A stretch of DNA of 64,000 nucleotides. It comes from Ohtaekwangia sp035628875. GTDB taxonomy: Bacteria; Bacteroidota; Bacteroidia; Cytophagales; Cyclobacteriaceae. Positions within the stretch are counted from its first letter, which is position 1; the number at the start of each line of letters is the position of its first letter. Below the pieces are notes generated by a model. It searched no databases. It saw only the letters and a list, made by a program, of their open reading frames with translations, and was not told where the DNA came from. Location of the stretch: assembly GCA_035628875.1 (NCBI GenBank), contig DASPIZ010000019.1, positions 26,048 through 90,047 of the forward strand. Reading direction: 5' to 3'. Both the position numbers and the translations under genes were made by a program. This document shows, piece after piece, positions 43,700 to 53,510 of the stretch.

Positions 43700-45058
43700 T
43701 TAAATGTGGTGATGAAGGCTTTCTTCTAACATAGGATCATTTTTCCCGAATAGCGGAAGTTTGGCAAGGCCACTCAGGGTTACCAACAAAACTGCTGCTG
43801 CGAAGATCAATGCTATCCCGATTTCGAGTAATCCAACGCCTCCGTGTTGTTGCATTACACCAGGTGTTATCATATTATAGAAATCAAACCAGTGACCAAC
43901 AATAATAATCAGACACACTACCTTCAACATGGAGATCTGGCGCTTTGCATCCCGGGTCATAAACAACAGGAAAGGAAGCACGAAATTCAGTATTAAGTTG
44001 AGATAAAATATCCAACTGTAAGGACTGGTCTCCATACGTTCAATGAAATACACAGTTTCTTCCGGAATGTTTGCATACCAGATCAACAGGTATTGTCCAA
44101 ACCAGATATAGGTCCAGAATATAGAGAATGCAAAAACAAATTTTCCAAGGTCGTGAAGGTGGTTTGCGTTCACAACTTTCAGATAGCCGGCATCTTTCAG
44201 GTAGGCTACCACCAAAGTAATTGCAGCTAATCCAGTCACCCACCAGCTCGCGAATACATACCATCCAAACATGGTAGAGAACCAATGCGTATCGATGCTC
44301 ATTACCCAATCCCACGCACAAACAGATGAACTTACCGCGAAGAATAATAAAAACCATGTTGAAGTACCGCGGTTTTTGTACCAGTAAGCGTTAGAGCCAT
44401 GAATATCTTCGTCCACCATGTTCTTTTTAATGAGGGAGAAGAACCAGGCCCACATACCGAAGAAAAGAACCATGCGAAAAATAAAAAACAAAGGAAAGGA
44501 ACCGCCACTCAATGGCCAGAAAAAATAGGGTGCCTTACCGGCGATGAGCTTATCGTAATGTTCACCTTCATGATACAGATCACTGTGTGTCCAATGGAAC
44601 ACGTCACCACTTACCACAAAATAAAGTACAAGGCTAAGAATACCGGCGATCGGTATCCAGTTTCCAAACGCAAGGGCTACACGCTTAACGCCTGCAGACC
44701 ACCCCGCCATCGCTGCATATTGAATCGCGACAAAGAACAACCCGATCAATCCGAAACCAAGGAAGTAGATATTGTTCATCCATAAGCTGGTCTTCAGTCG
44801 TTTTACCCACAGTTTAGATTCATGACCGGTAGCTGCATGTTCACCTGCGTGGGCTGCTTCGGGTTGTGTACTGGCAACGAGTTCCTGCGAATGCAATGCA
44901 CCGTGTGCACCATGGGATTCTTTACCCTCGCTGTACATGGCCATGATCAATCCAACAACAAATAAAAATATACCTGCTCCTAACAGGATAAACAGTTTTG
45001 TTTTTGTCTGCGGCCTGAATATGTATCTTTCTTCCGTAACTACTACTTGATGAGCCAT
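43700..45058 (-). CDS. actF: Alternative complex III subunit ActF
   Basis: 452 residues; I use the ATG at 45058 rather than an upstream GTG at 45088. About ten membrane helices of the NrfD-like type (e.g. STWFLLFFAVSSSVCAWDWVMS, in part VCAWDWVMSIDTHWFSTMFG). A histidine-rich insert HGAHGALHSQE and HAGEHAATGHES near residues 45-75 is common in this subunit. It anchors the quinol:cytochrome c oxidoreductase and may contribute to proton translocation. Last act gene, followed by ctaC with a 16-bp gap, which ties the complex to the oxidase. Confidence 0.93.
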   Translation of the reverse strand: MAHQVVVTEERYIFRPQTKTKLFILLGAGIFLFVVGLIMAMYSEGKESHGAHGALHSQELVASTQPEAAHAGEHAATGHESKLWVKRLKTSLWMNNIYFLGFGLIGLFFVAIQYAAMAGWSAGVKRVALAFGNWIPIAGILSLVLYFVVSGDVFHWTHSDLYHEGEHYDKLIAGKAPYFFWPLSGGSFPLFFIFRMVLFFGMWAWFFSLIKKNMVDEDIHGSNAYWYKNRGTSTWFLLFFAVSSSVCAWDWVMSIDTHWFSTMFGWYVFASWWVTGLAAITLVVAYLKDAGYLKVVNANHLHDLGKFVFAFSIFWTYIWFGQYLLIWYANIPEETVYFIERMETSPYSWIFYLNLILNFVLPFLLFMTRDAKRQISMLKVVCLIIIVGHWFDFYNMITPGVMQQHGGVGLLEIGIALIFAAAVLLVTLSGLAKLPLFGKNDPMLEESLHHHI

Positions 45059-45124
45059 TGTTGTTCTTTTATTCGTTAGCCCCTGCACAGGCAGGATTTA
45101 TCGTATCATTTTTTAGTTTACGCT

Positions 45125-45799
45125 TTACTTTTGCAAGGTTTTAACATATCGTGCAATCTTCCACCGTTCCTCCGGGTTAACCTGAGAATCATGCGGCTTC
45201 ATCAGCCCTTTGCCATAGGTAATCACATGAAAAATATGTCCTTCTGTAATATTTTTTAATGCATCCGAATTGTAATTCGGTACACCTGCATATGCCTTCT
45301 TTTCTACACCATCAATGGTTACACCACTGCCTACTTTTCCATCTCCGGCACCTTTTGCACCATGGCAATGATCACAATATGTTTCATACAAGACTTTACC
45401 CTGACTTACAATTTCTTCTGACGCTGGAAGTGGGTTAACCAGGCTGTTCGCAAGACGTAACCCAGATGAGTCATTCGGGATACTATAAGGCAACCATCCC
45501 TGCGGATTACGGCTAACCGTATGGGGAGCAGGTTCCCGCATGTTCATATGAGAAGGATTATAAATATTAGAGTTATAAAACTCGGCATGTCCTTCTTCTT
45601 TTCCCTGCGGTACGGGATAATCAATAGATGTTAACCAGCGTCCGGCGTCCCAGTCCTTAATCTGCGTGTATGGTTCGTATGCAACCGAATGGTACATGTT
45701 AGGCGCATACTCAACGCCCTGATCATCTCCACTGGCACTACAGGCCACAAGCAACGTAGCCGCAGAAACACCCAATAACAACCCTTTTACAAAATGCAT
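45125..45799 (-). CDS. actE: Alternative complex III subunit ActE, monoheme cytochrome c lipoprotein
   Basis: 224 residues from the ATG at 45799; the alternative TTG at 45823 would overlap actD. Signal with lipobox LVACSAS, then a long linker with AYEPYTQIKDWDAG and a single cytochrome c domain with CDHCHGAKGAGDG (heme-binding CxxCH) and a distal Met in the GLMKPHDSQ segment. It probably passes electrons from the ActA hemes to the oxidase CuA site. Typical ActE architecture and length. Confidence 0.94.
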   Translation of the reverse strand: MHFVKGLLLGVSAATLLVACSASGDDQGVEYAPNMYHSVAYEPYTQIKDWDAGRWLTSIDYPVPQGKEEGHAEFYNSNIYNPSHMNMREPAPHTVSRNPQGWLPYSIPNDSSGLRLANSLVNPLPASEEIVSQGKVLYETYCDHCHGAKGAGDGKVGSGVTIDGVEKKAYAGVPNYNSDALKNITEGHIFHVITYGKGLMKPHDSQVNPEERWKIARYVKTLQK

Positions 45800-45815
45800 A
45801 GTGTATGTTCGATGA

Positions 45816-46346
45816 TTATTCAAAATTCTTTTCGTTTACTTCAGACGCGCCGGCATTTTGCAACAGACTTGTGAGGTCGTCTTTGCTAAAGCGTTTATTT
45901 GTTGCCAGATCGATTGCCATCACATGTTTATCATCGGTGCTGCGCACATCAAATTGACGTGGCCAGCGATAAGGTTTCATATCACTTACCAGGATAAATG
46001 TCGCGACCATACCCAAGGCCGATAATAGCACAGTTAATTCAAATGTCACCGGAATGAAGGCTGCAAGTGACGCATGGTTTTTACCACCGATGATCATCGG
46101 CCAGTCGTAACCAAGCATCCAGGTCTGCATGGTTAAAGCAAGGGCTGTTCCGGTAAGGCCAAACAAAAAAGCAGCAATTGGCAGCCGTGATCTTTTATAT
46201 CCCAATACTTCGTCAAGGCCGTGAACCGGAAAGGGGGTAAACACTTCATGAATCTTTACACCGCCAGCACGTACTTTACGAACGGCATCAATCACTGACT
46301 GCTCATCGTCAAATACGCCTACTATAAAATTCTTATTAACATCCAT
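45816..46346 (-). CDS. actD: Alternative complex III subunit ActD (DUF3341)
   Basis: 176 residues. N-terminal ferredoxin-like soluble domain (FIVGVFDDEQSVIDAVRKVR, in part) and two membrane helices (about 80-98 and 115-138), the DUF3341 layout. VFTPFPVHGLDEVLGYKRSRLP is the family's signature stretch, given here only by its ends (VFTPFPVHGLDE, KRSRLP). A small structural subunit of the Act complex. Confidence 0.94.
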   Translation of the reverse strand: MDVNKNFIVGVFDDEQSVIDAVRKVRAGGVKIHEVFTPFPVHGLDEVLGYKRSRLPIAAFLFGLTGTALALTMQTWMLGYDWPMIIGGKNHASLAAFIPVTFELTVLLSALGMVATFILVSDMKPYRWPRQFDVRSTDDKHVMAIDLATNKRFSKDDLTSLLQNAGASEVNEKNFE

Positions 46347-46379
46347 GATATCTATTCAGTATGTTGTGTCAATATTTTT

Positions 46380-47789
46380 TCAATGTGTTCTTTCAACTTC
46401 ACGAGGCGTTCCCTCGTTGTGTAAACGTTCGGAATCTGACCGTATAATACTTTTTACTTCGGCCATGTTGATCACCGGGAAGAATTTCGCAAAGAGGAAA
46501 AAGCAAGTGAAGAATAAACCGAATGTGAATATGTACTGACCGATATCGTAAATCGTCGGATGAAATTGCGTCCAGCTTGATGGAACGTAATCGCGGTGAA
46601 GTGAAGTTACAATGATCACAAAACGCTCGAACCACATCCCGATGTTCACAATGATTGACAATACGAAGGTAGCCACAATGCTTGTTCTTATTTTTTTAAC
46701 CCAGAAAAGCTGTGGTGAAATTACGTTACAGGTCATCATTGACCAGTAAGCCCATGCATACGGTCCCTGGATCCGGTTGAAGAAAGCATAACCTTCATAT
46801 TCAACTCCGGAATACCAGGAGATAAACAATTCTGTAATGTACGCGATACCTACAATTGAACCGGTTACAATAATGATGATGTTCATCAGTTCAATGTGAT
46901 AGATTGTGATATAATCCTGCAGCTTAAAAACTACACGGGTAACCAGAAGCAGCGTTAATACCATGGCGAAACCAGAGAAGATCGCACCAGCAACGAAGTA
47001 CGGCGGAAATATCGTGGTATGCCATCCGGGAATAACGGATGTTGCAAAGTCCATGGATACGATGGTGTGAACCGATAGTACGAGTGGTGTTGAAAGACCA
47101 GCCAGAATGAGTGCTACGGATTCATAACGCATCCATGTTTTCGCGCCACCTTGCCATCCAAAGCTTAAGGCATTGTAAACCGTGGCACGTATTTTATTTC
47201 CCTGTACCACTGCCCTGTCGCGGATCGTGGCGAAATCCGGGATGAGACCGATATACCAGAATACAAGCGATACCGTAAAGTATGTTGAGATCGCAAACAC
47301 ATCCCACAACAGTGGCGAGTTGAAGTTCACCCAAAGGGAACCGAAAGTATTGGGAAGTGGTAATGCCCAGTAAAAGCCTAACCATAAACGACCCATGTGA
47401 AACGCAGGGAATGTTGCAGCACAGATAACCGCAAAAATTGTCATCGCTTCCGCAGCGCGGTTAATGGACATCCTCCACTTCTGGCGGAACAATAACAGAA
47501 TCGCAGAGATCAATGTACCGGCGTGACCGATACCGACCCACCACACGAAATTGGTGATATCCCAGGCCCAGCCTACTGTTTTGTTTAGACCCCACACCCC
47601 GATGCCATGCCATACCAGCATACATACACAATAGAATCCAAAGGCCAGCAAAACAAGCGAAATGGCCATCGCCATCCACCACAACATCGTAGGTTTGGCT
47701 TCAATCTGGCGGCTTATGTCGTGCGAAACATCTTTCACCGTTTTACCACCGGTTACCAGAGGATCGCGAACTGATGACGTTACCTGCAT
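46380..47789 (-). CDS. actC: Alternative complex III subunit ActC (NrfD-like quinol-binding membrane subunit)
   Basis: 469 residues, ten membrane helices of the PsrC/NrfD family. WWVGIGHAGTLISAILLLFRQKW (in part GIGHAGTLISAILL), AAEAMTIFAVICAATFPAFHMGR (in part) and FNSPLLWDVFAISTYFTVS are ActC-type stretches near the proposed menaquinol site. It is believed to oxidise menaquinol and pass electrons to the ActB iron-sulfur chain. 52 bp after actB. Confidence 0.95.
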   Translation of the reverse strand: MQVTSSVRDPLVTGGKTVKDVSHDISRQIEAKPTMLWWMAMAISLVLLAFGFYCVCMLVWHGIGVWGLNKTVGWAWDITNFVWWVGIGHAGTLISAILLLFRQKWRMSINRAAEAMTIFAVICAATFPAFHMGRLWLGFYWALPLPNTFGSLWVNFNSPLLWDVFAISTYFTVSLVFWYIGLIPDFATIRDRAVVQGNKIRATVYNALSFGWQGGAKTWMRYESVALILAGLSTPLVLSVHTIVSMDFATSVIPGWHTTIFPPYFVAGAIFSGFAMVLTLLLVTRVVFKLQDYITIYHIELMNIIIIVTGSIVGIAYITELFISWYSGVEYEGYAFFNRIQGPYAWAYWSMMTCNVISPQLFWVKKIRTSIVATFVLSIIVNIGMWFERFVIIVTSLHRDYVPSSWTQFHPTIYDIGQYIFTFGLFFTCFFLFAKFFPVINMAEVKSIIRSDSERLHNEGTPREVERTH

Positions 47790-47841
47790 TGTATAGTTAA
47801 AAGTTATCGTTTATCGTTATCTATTTACAAGTCCAATATGC

Positions 47842-50800
47842 TTACGCGTCGGCTTTATCTTTATTTCTCACCTTAGCCAGGTAGAAAATATTCGGACGCA
47901 CGCCGATCTCTTCCAACACCGCATAAGCGCGTGGATTATCTGCTTCTTTGTCGTTTATATATTTCTTTTCCTTCTCATCATACAATGGACGGATCTGAAG
48001 AAGTTTTGAAACTTTGCTTTCAGGGTTATTCATGTCCCCGAATACAATGGCGCCGGTAGAACATGAGGCCTGGCAAGCAGTAACCACTTCACCGTCTTTC
48101 ATTGGCCTTCTTTCCTTCTTGGCTGTAAGTTTTCCGGCCTGGATACGCTGAACGCAGAAAGAGCATTTCTCCATAACACCACGTGACCGAACGGTTACAT
48201 CCGGATTCAATACCATTTTACCAAGGTCGGTGTTCATTTGCGGGTTCGCGCTTGCAAATTGTTCATTATCGTGATACTTGAACCAGTTGAAGCGTCTTAC
48301 TTTATACGGACAGTTATTTGCACAGTAACGTGTACCGATACAACGGTTGTAGGTCATTTGATTAAGACCTTCCGTACTGTGTGTTGTCGCTGCTACAGGA
48401 CATACTGTTTCGCAAGGTGCATTGTTACAATGCTGACAGAGCATCGGTTGAAATACAACCTCCGGGTTATCCGCCGCATCTTCGAGGCCTTTCCAGTCAT
48501 CGATATCGGCGCTGCTGCTATAGTAACGATCAATCCGTAACCAATGCATTTCACGGCGGTTGATCACTTCTTCACGGCCAACAAGCGATACGTTGTTTTC
48601 TACGTTACAAGCCACCACGCATGCACCACAACCGGTACATGAGTTGAGGTCGATGGCCATGCCCCAGTGATGTTGCTTATATTCGTGGCCCTTCCAGATG
48701 TTCAGTTTTTCCGGATCAACCTGATGATCTTCAGAAGTCCACGTGTGGATCTGCGGAGCATATTTTTTCTTTCCAAATGTGCCGTTGTTGAAGTTCTCGA
48801 GGTCAGTTTCCTGGATCACCGTCTGACGGCCCATGTATGTATTATGGGTCTGTGTTTGCGCCAACTGGTACGTTTCATCCGTGATTGAAAAATCAACAGT
48901 TGCGTTATAGCTGAGTGAGCCATTTACCAGTGTGATTAATGGATAGGCGTTCGCCCCAATTCCATCCGCCACTTTTCCGGCCTTTGTACGACCATATCCA
49001 ACAGGAATACCAATCGTGCCCTGTGCCTGTCCAGGCTGAACCATAACAGGAAGTTTGATTGGTGGTTTACCTTTTATCGTGATGGTAGCAATTTTTGAAA
49101 TGCTTTCCTGGAAGTTGATTGCACTTGCATCTTTAGGTGATACAGTAACATAGTGATCCCAAACTACTTTTGTTATCGGATCAGGTAATTCCTGTAGCAA
49201 TGGATTGTTAGCCTGAGAACCATTTCCAAGATTTCCGCTTTCGTAAACAACCACTTCCCAGGTACCCTTCTTATAATTCGAAGCAATCGCGTTGGCTTCG
49301 GCTGCCACATCTGCATTAACCGTTACCGGTGCAGCCTGATTTGTTTCCGTTGTATCATAAACGCCATCGTATAAACATTTATCCCAGAACGCCTGGTAAT
49401 CAAGTGTTGCCAGTGTTCCGCCGAACCATGTTTTCCAATTATTTTTTACAAATTCAAAATAATCAACATCTGTTTCGCCTGCCCATATCAGGAAGCTTTC
49501 CTGCGCCGCACGTGATTTAAAGATAGGGCGAATAGTAGGTTGTGCAAGACTGAAATGTCCACGCACCGGTTCAGCATCATTCCATGCTTCAAGGAAATGA
49601 TGATCAGGAGCCTGGTATTTGGCCAGCGATCCGGTTTCATCTTCTTTATAGTTAGTGGATACTGACAGACTTACTTTACCAAGTGATTTTTGAAGCTTAT
49701 CGCCCATCGGGTGATCGTAAACAGGATTACAGTTATAAAAGATAACTGCTCCTACCGTACCCGCTTCAACATCGTTGATGAACGTGGCCATCGCCTGATC
49801 ATCACCTTGTTTATAGTTTACAGGAGCACCAGGTAATATTGTTGTTCCATAACTTCCAAGCATGTCGTTGATGGCATTCACGACAACCTGAATTGATTTA
49901 TCATTTGATCCTGCCACAACAAGTGCTTTACCACGGCTGGCCCACAGGTCATTCGCAGCTTTCTCAAGGTAGGTAACTTTTGCAGTTCCACCATTCACTG
50001 TTGCGCGTCCTGCCTTTGCTGCCAGCAGGTTATACAACTGTACTGCTACAGCACCTTCTTCGGAGGGTTTTATTTGGGTTCTGTAATCGGCGTTGGCTCC
50101 GGTTAACGACAGGATTGATTCGAAGTGATAATGGCGAGCCATGTCTTTCTTCGTTTCGCTCACTTCGCGTGCTTTACCGTATTGCACAGTAGACTCAATC
50201 GGTGCTACCCAACTGTTGAGGAAGTCAGCAGCAATACTTACAATAACACTTGCTTTGCTGAAATCATAAGACGGAATAATAGCCTGACCTAAAGTTTGCT
50301 CATTGGCTTTGAGCATACCATACAGCGAAGACTGATCGTATTGGATATGTTGTGTTGTCGGAAATTTTGTACGGAATTGCGCGAATACTGCTTTTGTACT
50401 TGGACTGATTACTGAATTACTTACAATTCTGATTTGTCCACCCTGCCCGGCAATTTCATTTAATTTGGAAGCGATTTGTTTATCAAGATCTTCCCAGTTG
50501 ATTCTGTCTTTTCCGGCTTTAGGTCCGCGAAGGCGTGCATTGTCATAAAGTGAAAGAACGGAAGCTTCTACTTGTGCATTGATCCCGCCTCTGGTTACTT
50601 TAGAAAGTGCATTCGGTTCGATTTTTATAGGCCGGCCTTCCCGGGTTTTTACTACTATACTACAATACTCGCCTCCATTAATATAGGATGACGCGTAGTA
50701 GTTCGGAATACTTGGTGTAATATCCGCTGGTTGATTTACATAAGGGATGGCTTTGCGCACAGGCGCTTCACAGGCAGCCAACGCAACAGCCGACATGCCA

Positions 50801-50952
50801 AAGCCCATCATCTTTAAGAAATCCCTGCGTGAATGACCGAGGTCTTCCTCCGGACCAGGTTGAGCAAATTCATGCTGTGCATTTTTTACAAACTCAGGAT
50901 TGTTTGCCAGTTGCTCTATACCTTTCCAGTATATCTTTTTAGATTCTTCCAT
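47842..50952 (-). CDS. actB: Alternative complex III subunit ActB (molybdopterin-oxidoreductase-like plus FeS protein)
   Basis: 1036 residues. A twin-arginine signal SRRDFLKMMGFGMSAVALA with a following Cys marks export of a folded protein. Residues about 60-760 resemble the catalytic domain of molybdopterin oxidoreductases but lack a cofactor ligand that I can identify, as in known ActB. The C-terminal 270 residues carry four cysteine clusters: CTGCGACVVACN, CQHCNNAPCETVCP, CIGTRYCANNCP and CSFCVQRI, i.e. three 4Fe-4S and one 3Fe-4S type. It conducts electrons from the quinol site to ActA hemes. Second gene of the operon. Confidence 0.96.
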   Translation of the reverse strand: MEESKKIYWKGIEQLANNPEFVKNAQHEFAQPGPEEDLGHSRRDFLKMMGFGMSAVALAACEAPVRKAIPYVNQPADITPSIPNYYASSYINGGEYCSIVVKTREGRPIKIEPNALSKVTRGGINAQVEASVLSLYDNARLRGPKAGKDRINWEDLDKQIASKLNEIAGQGGQIRIVSNSVISPSTKAVFAQFRTKFPTTQHIQYDQSSLYGMLKANEQTLGQAIIPSYDFSKASVIVSIAADFLNSWVAPIESTVQYGKAREVSETKKDMARHYHFESILSLTGANADYRTQIKPSEEGAVAVQLYNLLAAKAGRATVNGGTAKVTYLEKAANDLWASRGKALVVAGSNDKSIQVVVNAINDMLGSYGTTILPGAPVNYKQGDDQAMATFINDVEAGTVGAVIFYNCNPVYDHPMGDKLQKSLGKVSLSVSTNYKEDETGSLAKYQAPDHHFLEAWNDAEPVRGHFSLAQPTIRPIFKSRAAQESFLIWAGETDVDYFEFVKNNWKTWFGGTLATLDYQAFWDKCLYDGVYDTTETNQAAPVTVNADVAAEANAIASNYKKGTWEVVVYESGNLGNGSQANNPLLQELPDPITKVVWDHYVTVSPKDASAINFQESISKIATITIKGKPPIKLPVMVQPGQAQGTIGIPVGYGRTKAGKVADGIGANAYPLITLVNGSLSYNATVDFSITDETYQLAQTQTHNTYMGRQTVIQETDLENFNNGTFGKKKYAPQIHTWTSEDHQVDPEKLNIWKGHEYKQHHWGMAIDLNSCTGCGACVVACNVENNVSLVGREEVINRREMHWLRIDRYYSSSADIDDWKGLEDAADNPEVVFQPMLCQHCNNAPCETVCPVAATTHSTEGLNQMTYNRCIGTRYCANNCPYKVRRFNWFKYHDNEQFASANPQMNTDLGKMVLNPDVTVRSRGVMEKCSFCVQRIQAGKLTAKKERRPMKDGEVVTACQASCSTGAIVFGDMNNPESKVSKLLQIRPLYDEKEKKYINDKEADNPRAYAVLEEIGVRPNIFYLAKVRNKDKADA

Positions 50953-50995
50953 AAATCCTTATCGCGACTCGTGATCGAAATTTTAATCTTCTATA

Positions 50996-52246
50996 TTAAT
51001 AGTGACACTTAGAACATTCTAACCCACCAATATCTTCTACTTTCATTGCACCATCTCCGGCCTGGTTATGCAACTCAACCAGGTTGTCATAATACTTGTT
51101 GCCCTTTGAATTCACGTCGGTTTTACGGTGACAATCGATACACCAGCCCATGGTCAATAAGGAATGCTGGCGAACAACATCCATGGTTTCAACCGGACCA
51201 TGGCAAGTCTGGCATTCCTGACCGCCAACATTCACGTGCTGAGCATGGTTAAAGTAAGCAAGATCAGGAAGGTTGTGGATTCTCACCCATTCAATAGGTG
51301 TATTGGTTTCGTATGCTTTTACAATTTTTGCAATTTCATTCTGCCCGGTAAGGGTACCCTCTCTAATCTGATTATGGCAATTCCAGCACACATTCACAGA
51401 AGGGATGGTGGCATTCTTACCTTTCATTGCACCGGTATGGCAGTACTTACAATCTATTTCATATTCACCGGCATGGATTTTATGCGAGAAAGCAATAGGT
51501 TGTTTCGGCGCATAGCCTTGTTGGATACCGATGGAGAACAACGCTGCGATCACGGCTTTGAATGTCAGCCCGCTAACCAGGAAAACAACAATGAAAATAA
51601 ACCCTTTGCTTTTAAATATTGAAGTCGTTGTGATCGGTGAATGAATCACTTCACGGTCCTCTTCAGTAAGTTCTTTCTGATCGAGGAAGCGTTTCAATGC
51701 TGAAACTAAAAATCCAAGAATGGTGAGTAACAGTATCAGGATAATGACCATCCCAATGAGAATAATATTCAGGTAATTGCCAGCGATGTTGCCACCTCCA
51801 TCCGGAGTAGGTTGTCCAGCCTGGCCTGGCGCTGTAGGTGCTGGACCTGCAGCTGCTTTTGCTTCTTCAGCTTTAACATAGGCGAGAATATTCATCACAT
51901 CCTCTTCTTTAAAACTCGAGAAAGAAGTCATCTGCGTTTTGTTGTACTCATTGTACAACTTCACGGCATAGTCATCTCCACTGGCGATAACCGCCGAGGA
52001 ATTTTTTACAAATTTTATAATCCAATCGATGGATGGTGCTCTTTCATCCACCCCGGCCAACGCTGGCCCTACAAGTTTCTGAGATACACGGTGGCAAGCT
52101 TTACAGTTCGCATTAAACAAAGACTCACCCGCACTGATGGCAGCGGGTTCAGTAGGAATGTCCTGAGCGTGAGTGAAATGGGATAAAGCGAAAACGAAAA
52201 TAAAGAGGAGAAACTTGCAAGCGGAGGAAGTAAAGTGTTTGGTCAT
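50996..52246 (-). CDS. actA: Alternative complex III subunit ActA, multiheme cytochrome c with an extra N-terminal monoheme domain
   Basis: 416 residues from the ATG at 52246. The upstream promoter lies inside the longer frame, which supports this start. After a signal peptide (ending FTHAQ) comes a cytochrome c domain with CKACHRVSQ, then a Pro/Gly-rich linker, a membrane helix (about 160-185), a second helix (about 225-245), and a C-terminal multiheme domain with CKYCH, CWNCH, CQTCH, CIDCH and CSKCH. That makes six CxxCH motifs: the classic pentaheme ActA plus one fused monoheme domain. First gene of the operon. Confidence 0.94.
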   Translation of the reverse strand: MTKHFTSSACKFLLFIFVFALSHFTHAQDIPTEPAAISAGESLFNANCKACHRVSQKLVGPALAGVDERAPSIDWIIKFVKNSSAVIASGDDYAVKLYNEYNKTQMTSFSSFKEEDVMNILAYVKAEEAKAAAGPAPTAPGQAGQPTPDGGGNIAGNYLNIILIGMVIILILLLTILGFLVSALKRFLDQKELTEEDREVIHSPITTTSIFKSKGFIFIVVFLVSGLTFKAVIAALFSIGIQQGYAPKQPIAFSHKIHAGEYEIDCKYCHTGAMKGKNATIPSVNVCWNCHNQIREGTLTGQNEIAKIVKAYETNTPIEWVRIHNLPDLAYFNHAQHVNVGGQECQTCHGPVETMDVVRQHSLLTMGWCIDCHRKTDVNSKGNKYYDNLVELHNQAGDGAMKVEDIGGLECSKCHY

Positions 52247-52281
52247 GTTAGGTTCAATGTCCGTTTTCAAAACAAGCAGCG

Positions 52282-52312
52282 CAAATCTACTATCGTAACT
52301 CATTATTTCAAA
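52282..52312 (-). promoter_or_regulatory. Promoter of the act-cta respiratory operon
   Basis: On the complement, TTTG (52309-52312), then exactly 19 bp, then TAGATTTG (52282-52289): a full match to the Bacteroidota primary-sigma promoter. It predicts a leader of roughly 30 nt to the actA ATG at 52246. Confidence 0.75.
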
Positions 52313-52535
52313 TTTAATTTGGAGCGTAAGACCATAAATTATAAGCGATTTTGCACTCTTTGCAAAAAGTGCCGAAAGGTAAAAATGGATTGCGATTAAC
52401 TGAATTAAAAAAGTAATTTAGAATGATTCTAACTAACTTGACATGCAATTTCGATGTAATTTTTCGTTACGCATTTTCAGGATCAGCCGCTCACTTTATT
52501 AAAAAGTGATTAGAAACGAGGTAACTCCCTATCAG

Positions 52536-53321
52536 TTACTTCCATCCCTCCTCGATCCCTAATCCAAATAATGCAAAATCATACTTGACCGGATCGCTTA
52601 CGTCAAGACGTCTGAGTTGGTTAGTGAGTTCAAGCGCAGTTTGCCAATCGGTCTGTTTTCTTTTGATCAACTTGAGCAATCGCGCTACACGGACAACGTG
52701 AAGGTCGCACGGACAAATCAGTTGTGATGGTCTTATAGTCTTCCAGAGACCGAAGTCGACGCCTTTATCATCGTTTCGTACCATCCACCGCAGGTACATG
52801 TTGAGCCGTTTGCACGTAGAGTTTCTTTCCGGACTGGCAATGTGTTTGCGTGTGCGGGTTGGAAAATCCTGCAGGCTAAAAAAAACCTGCTGAAAATGGA
52901 TCAATGCATTTTCAACATGAAGATCACCCGGATCCAATTTGAACGCAGCCTCCAATGAATAATGGACTTTATAAAAGTTTCGGAAAAACGCAATAAAGTA
53001 TAGTGTATCCGTGGGATTAAACGTGCGGTGTTTAAATGAAAGAAACTGCTTCAGGTCATTTTCCGTATGATTCAATATAAAATCATACGGCGCATTATCC
53101 ATCAAGGTCATTAATTCACGACATTTTCGAACGATCGTAATGCGTTGGCCCCAGGCGAGCACCGCAGCAAAAAATCCGGCAATTTCAATATCCTGTTGTT
53201 TCGTAAACGCATGGGGAATAACAATCGGATCATGTTCAATGAATTCAGGCCGGTTATACAGGTCAACCTTTTCGTCGAGTAGCTCCTTAAGTTGTGCTGC
53301 TGAAAATTTTGACCGCCCCAT
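52536..53321 (-). CDS. TIGR02757 family protein
   Basis: 261 residues, all-helical. Motifs NRPEFIEHDPIVIPH, AGFFAAVLAWGQR, FKHRTFNP and ICPCDLHVVRVARLL are those of TIGR02757/DUF2400, a family conserved in Bacteroidota and some others with a HhH-like (DNA-glycosylase-related) flavour by architecture, but no proven activity. Cytoplasmic. Stands alone between the respiratory operon and the serine hydrolase gene. Confidence 0.88.
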   Translation of the reverse strand: MGRSKFSAAQLKELLDEKVDLYNRPEFIEHDPIVIPHAFTKQQDIEIAGFFAAVLAWGQRITIVRKCRELMTLMDNAPYDFILNHTENDLKQFLSFKHRTFNPTDTLYFIAFFRNFYKVHYSLEAAFKLDPGDLHVENALIHFQQVFFSLQDFPTRTRKHIASPERNSTCKRLNMYLRWMVRNDDKGVDFGLWKTIRPSQLICPCDLHVVRVARLLKLIKRKQTDWQTALELTNQLRRLDVSDPVKYDFALFGLGIEEGWK

Positions 53322-53510
53322 AACACAACAATACTTTATTTTTTTAGTGGTGCCAACAAAGTTTCAAATGCCTTTTGATTTGATCAACTATATTTAAGAT
53401 AATGTCGCTTAATGAGTTTGTTTTTTTATGGTGTCTCCCATCTATCCGTTGCGGAGAAGGTGTATTGGAAGCCAACTAAATACATTGATTTTTAACGTGT
53501 TAATTTCCTC

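Noticed and set aside
50996..52303. Longer actA start at 52303
   Set aside because: That codon lies within the promoter (52282-52312), and the ATG at 52246 begins a normal signal peptide.
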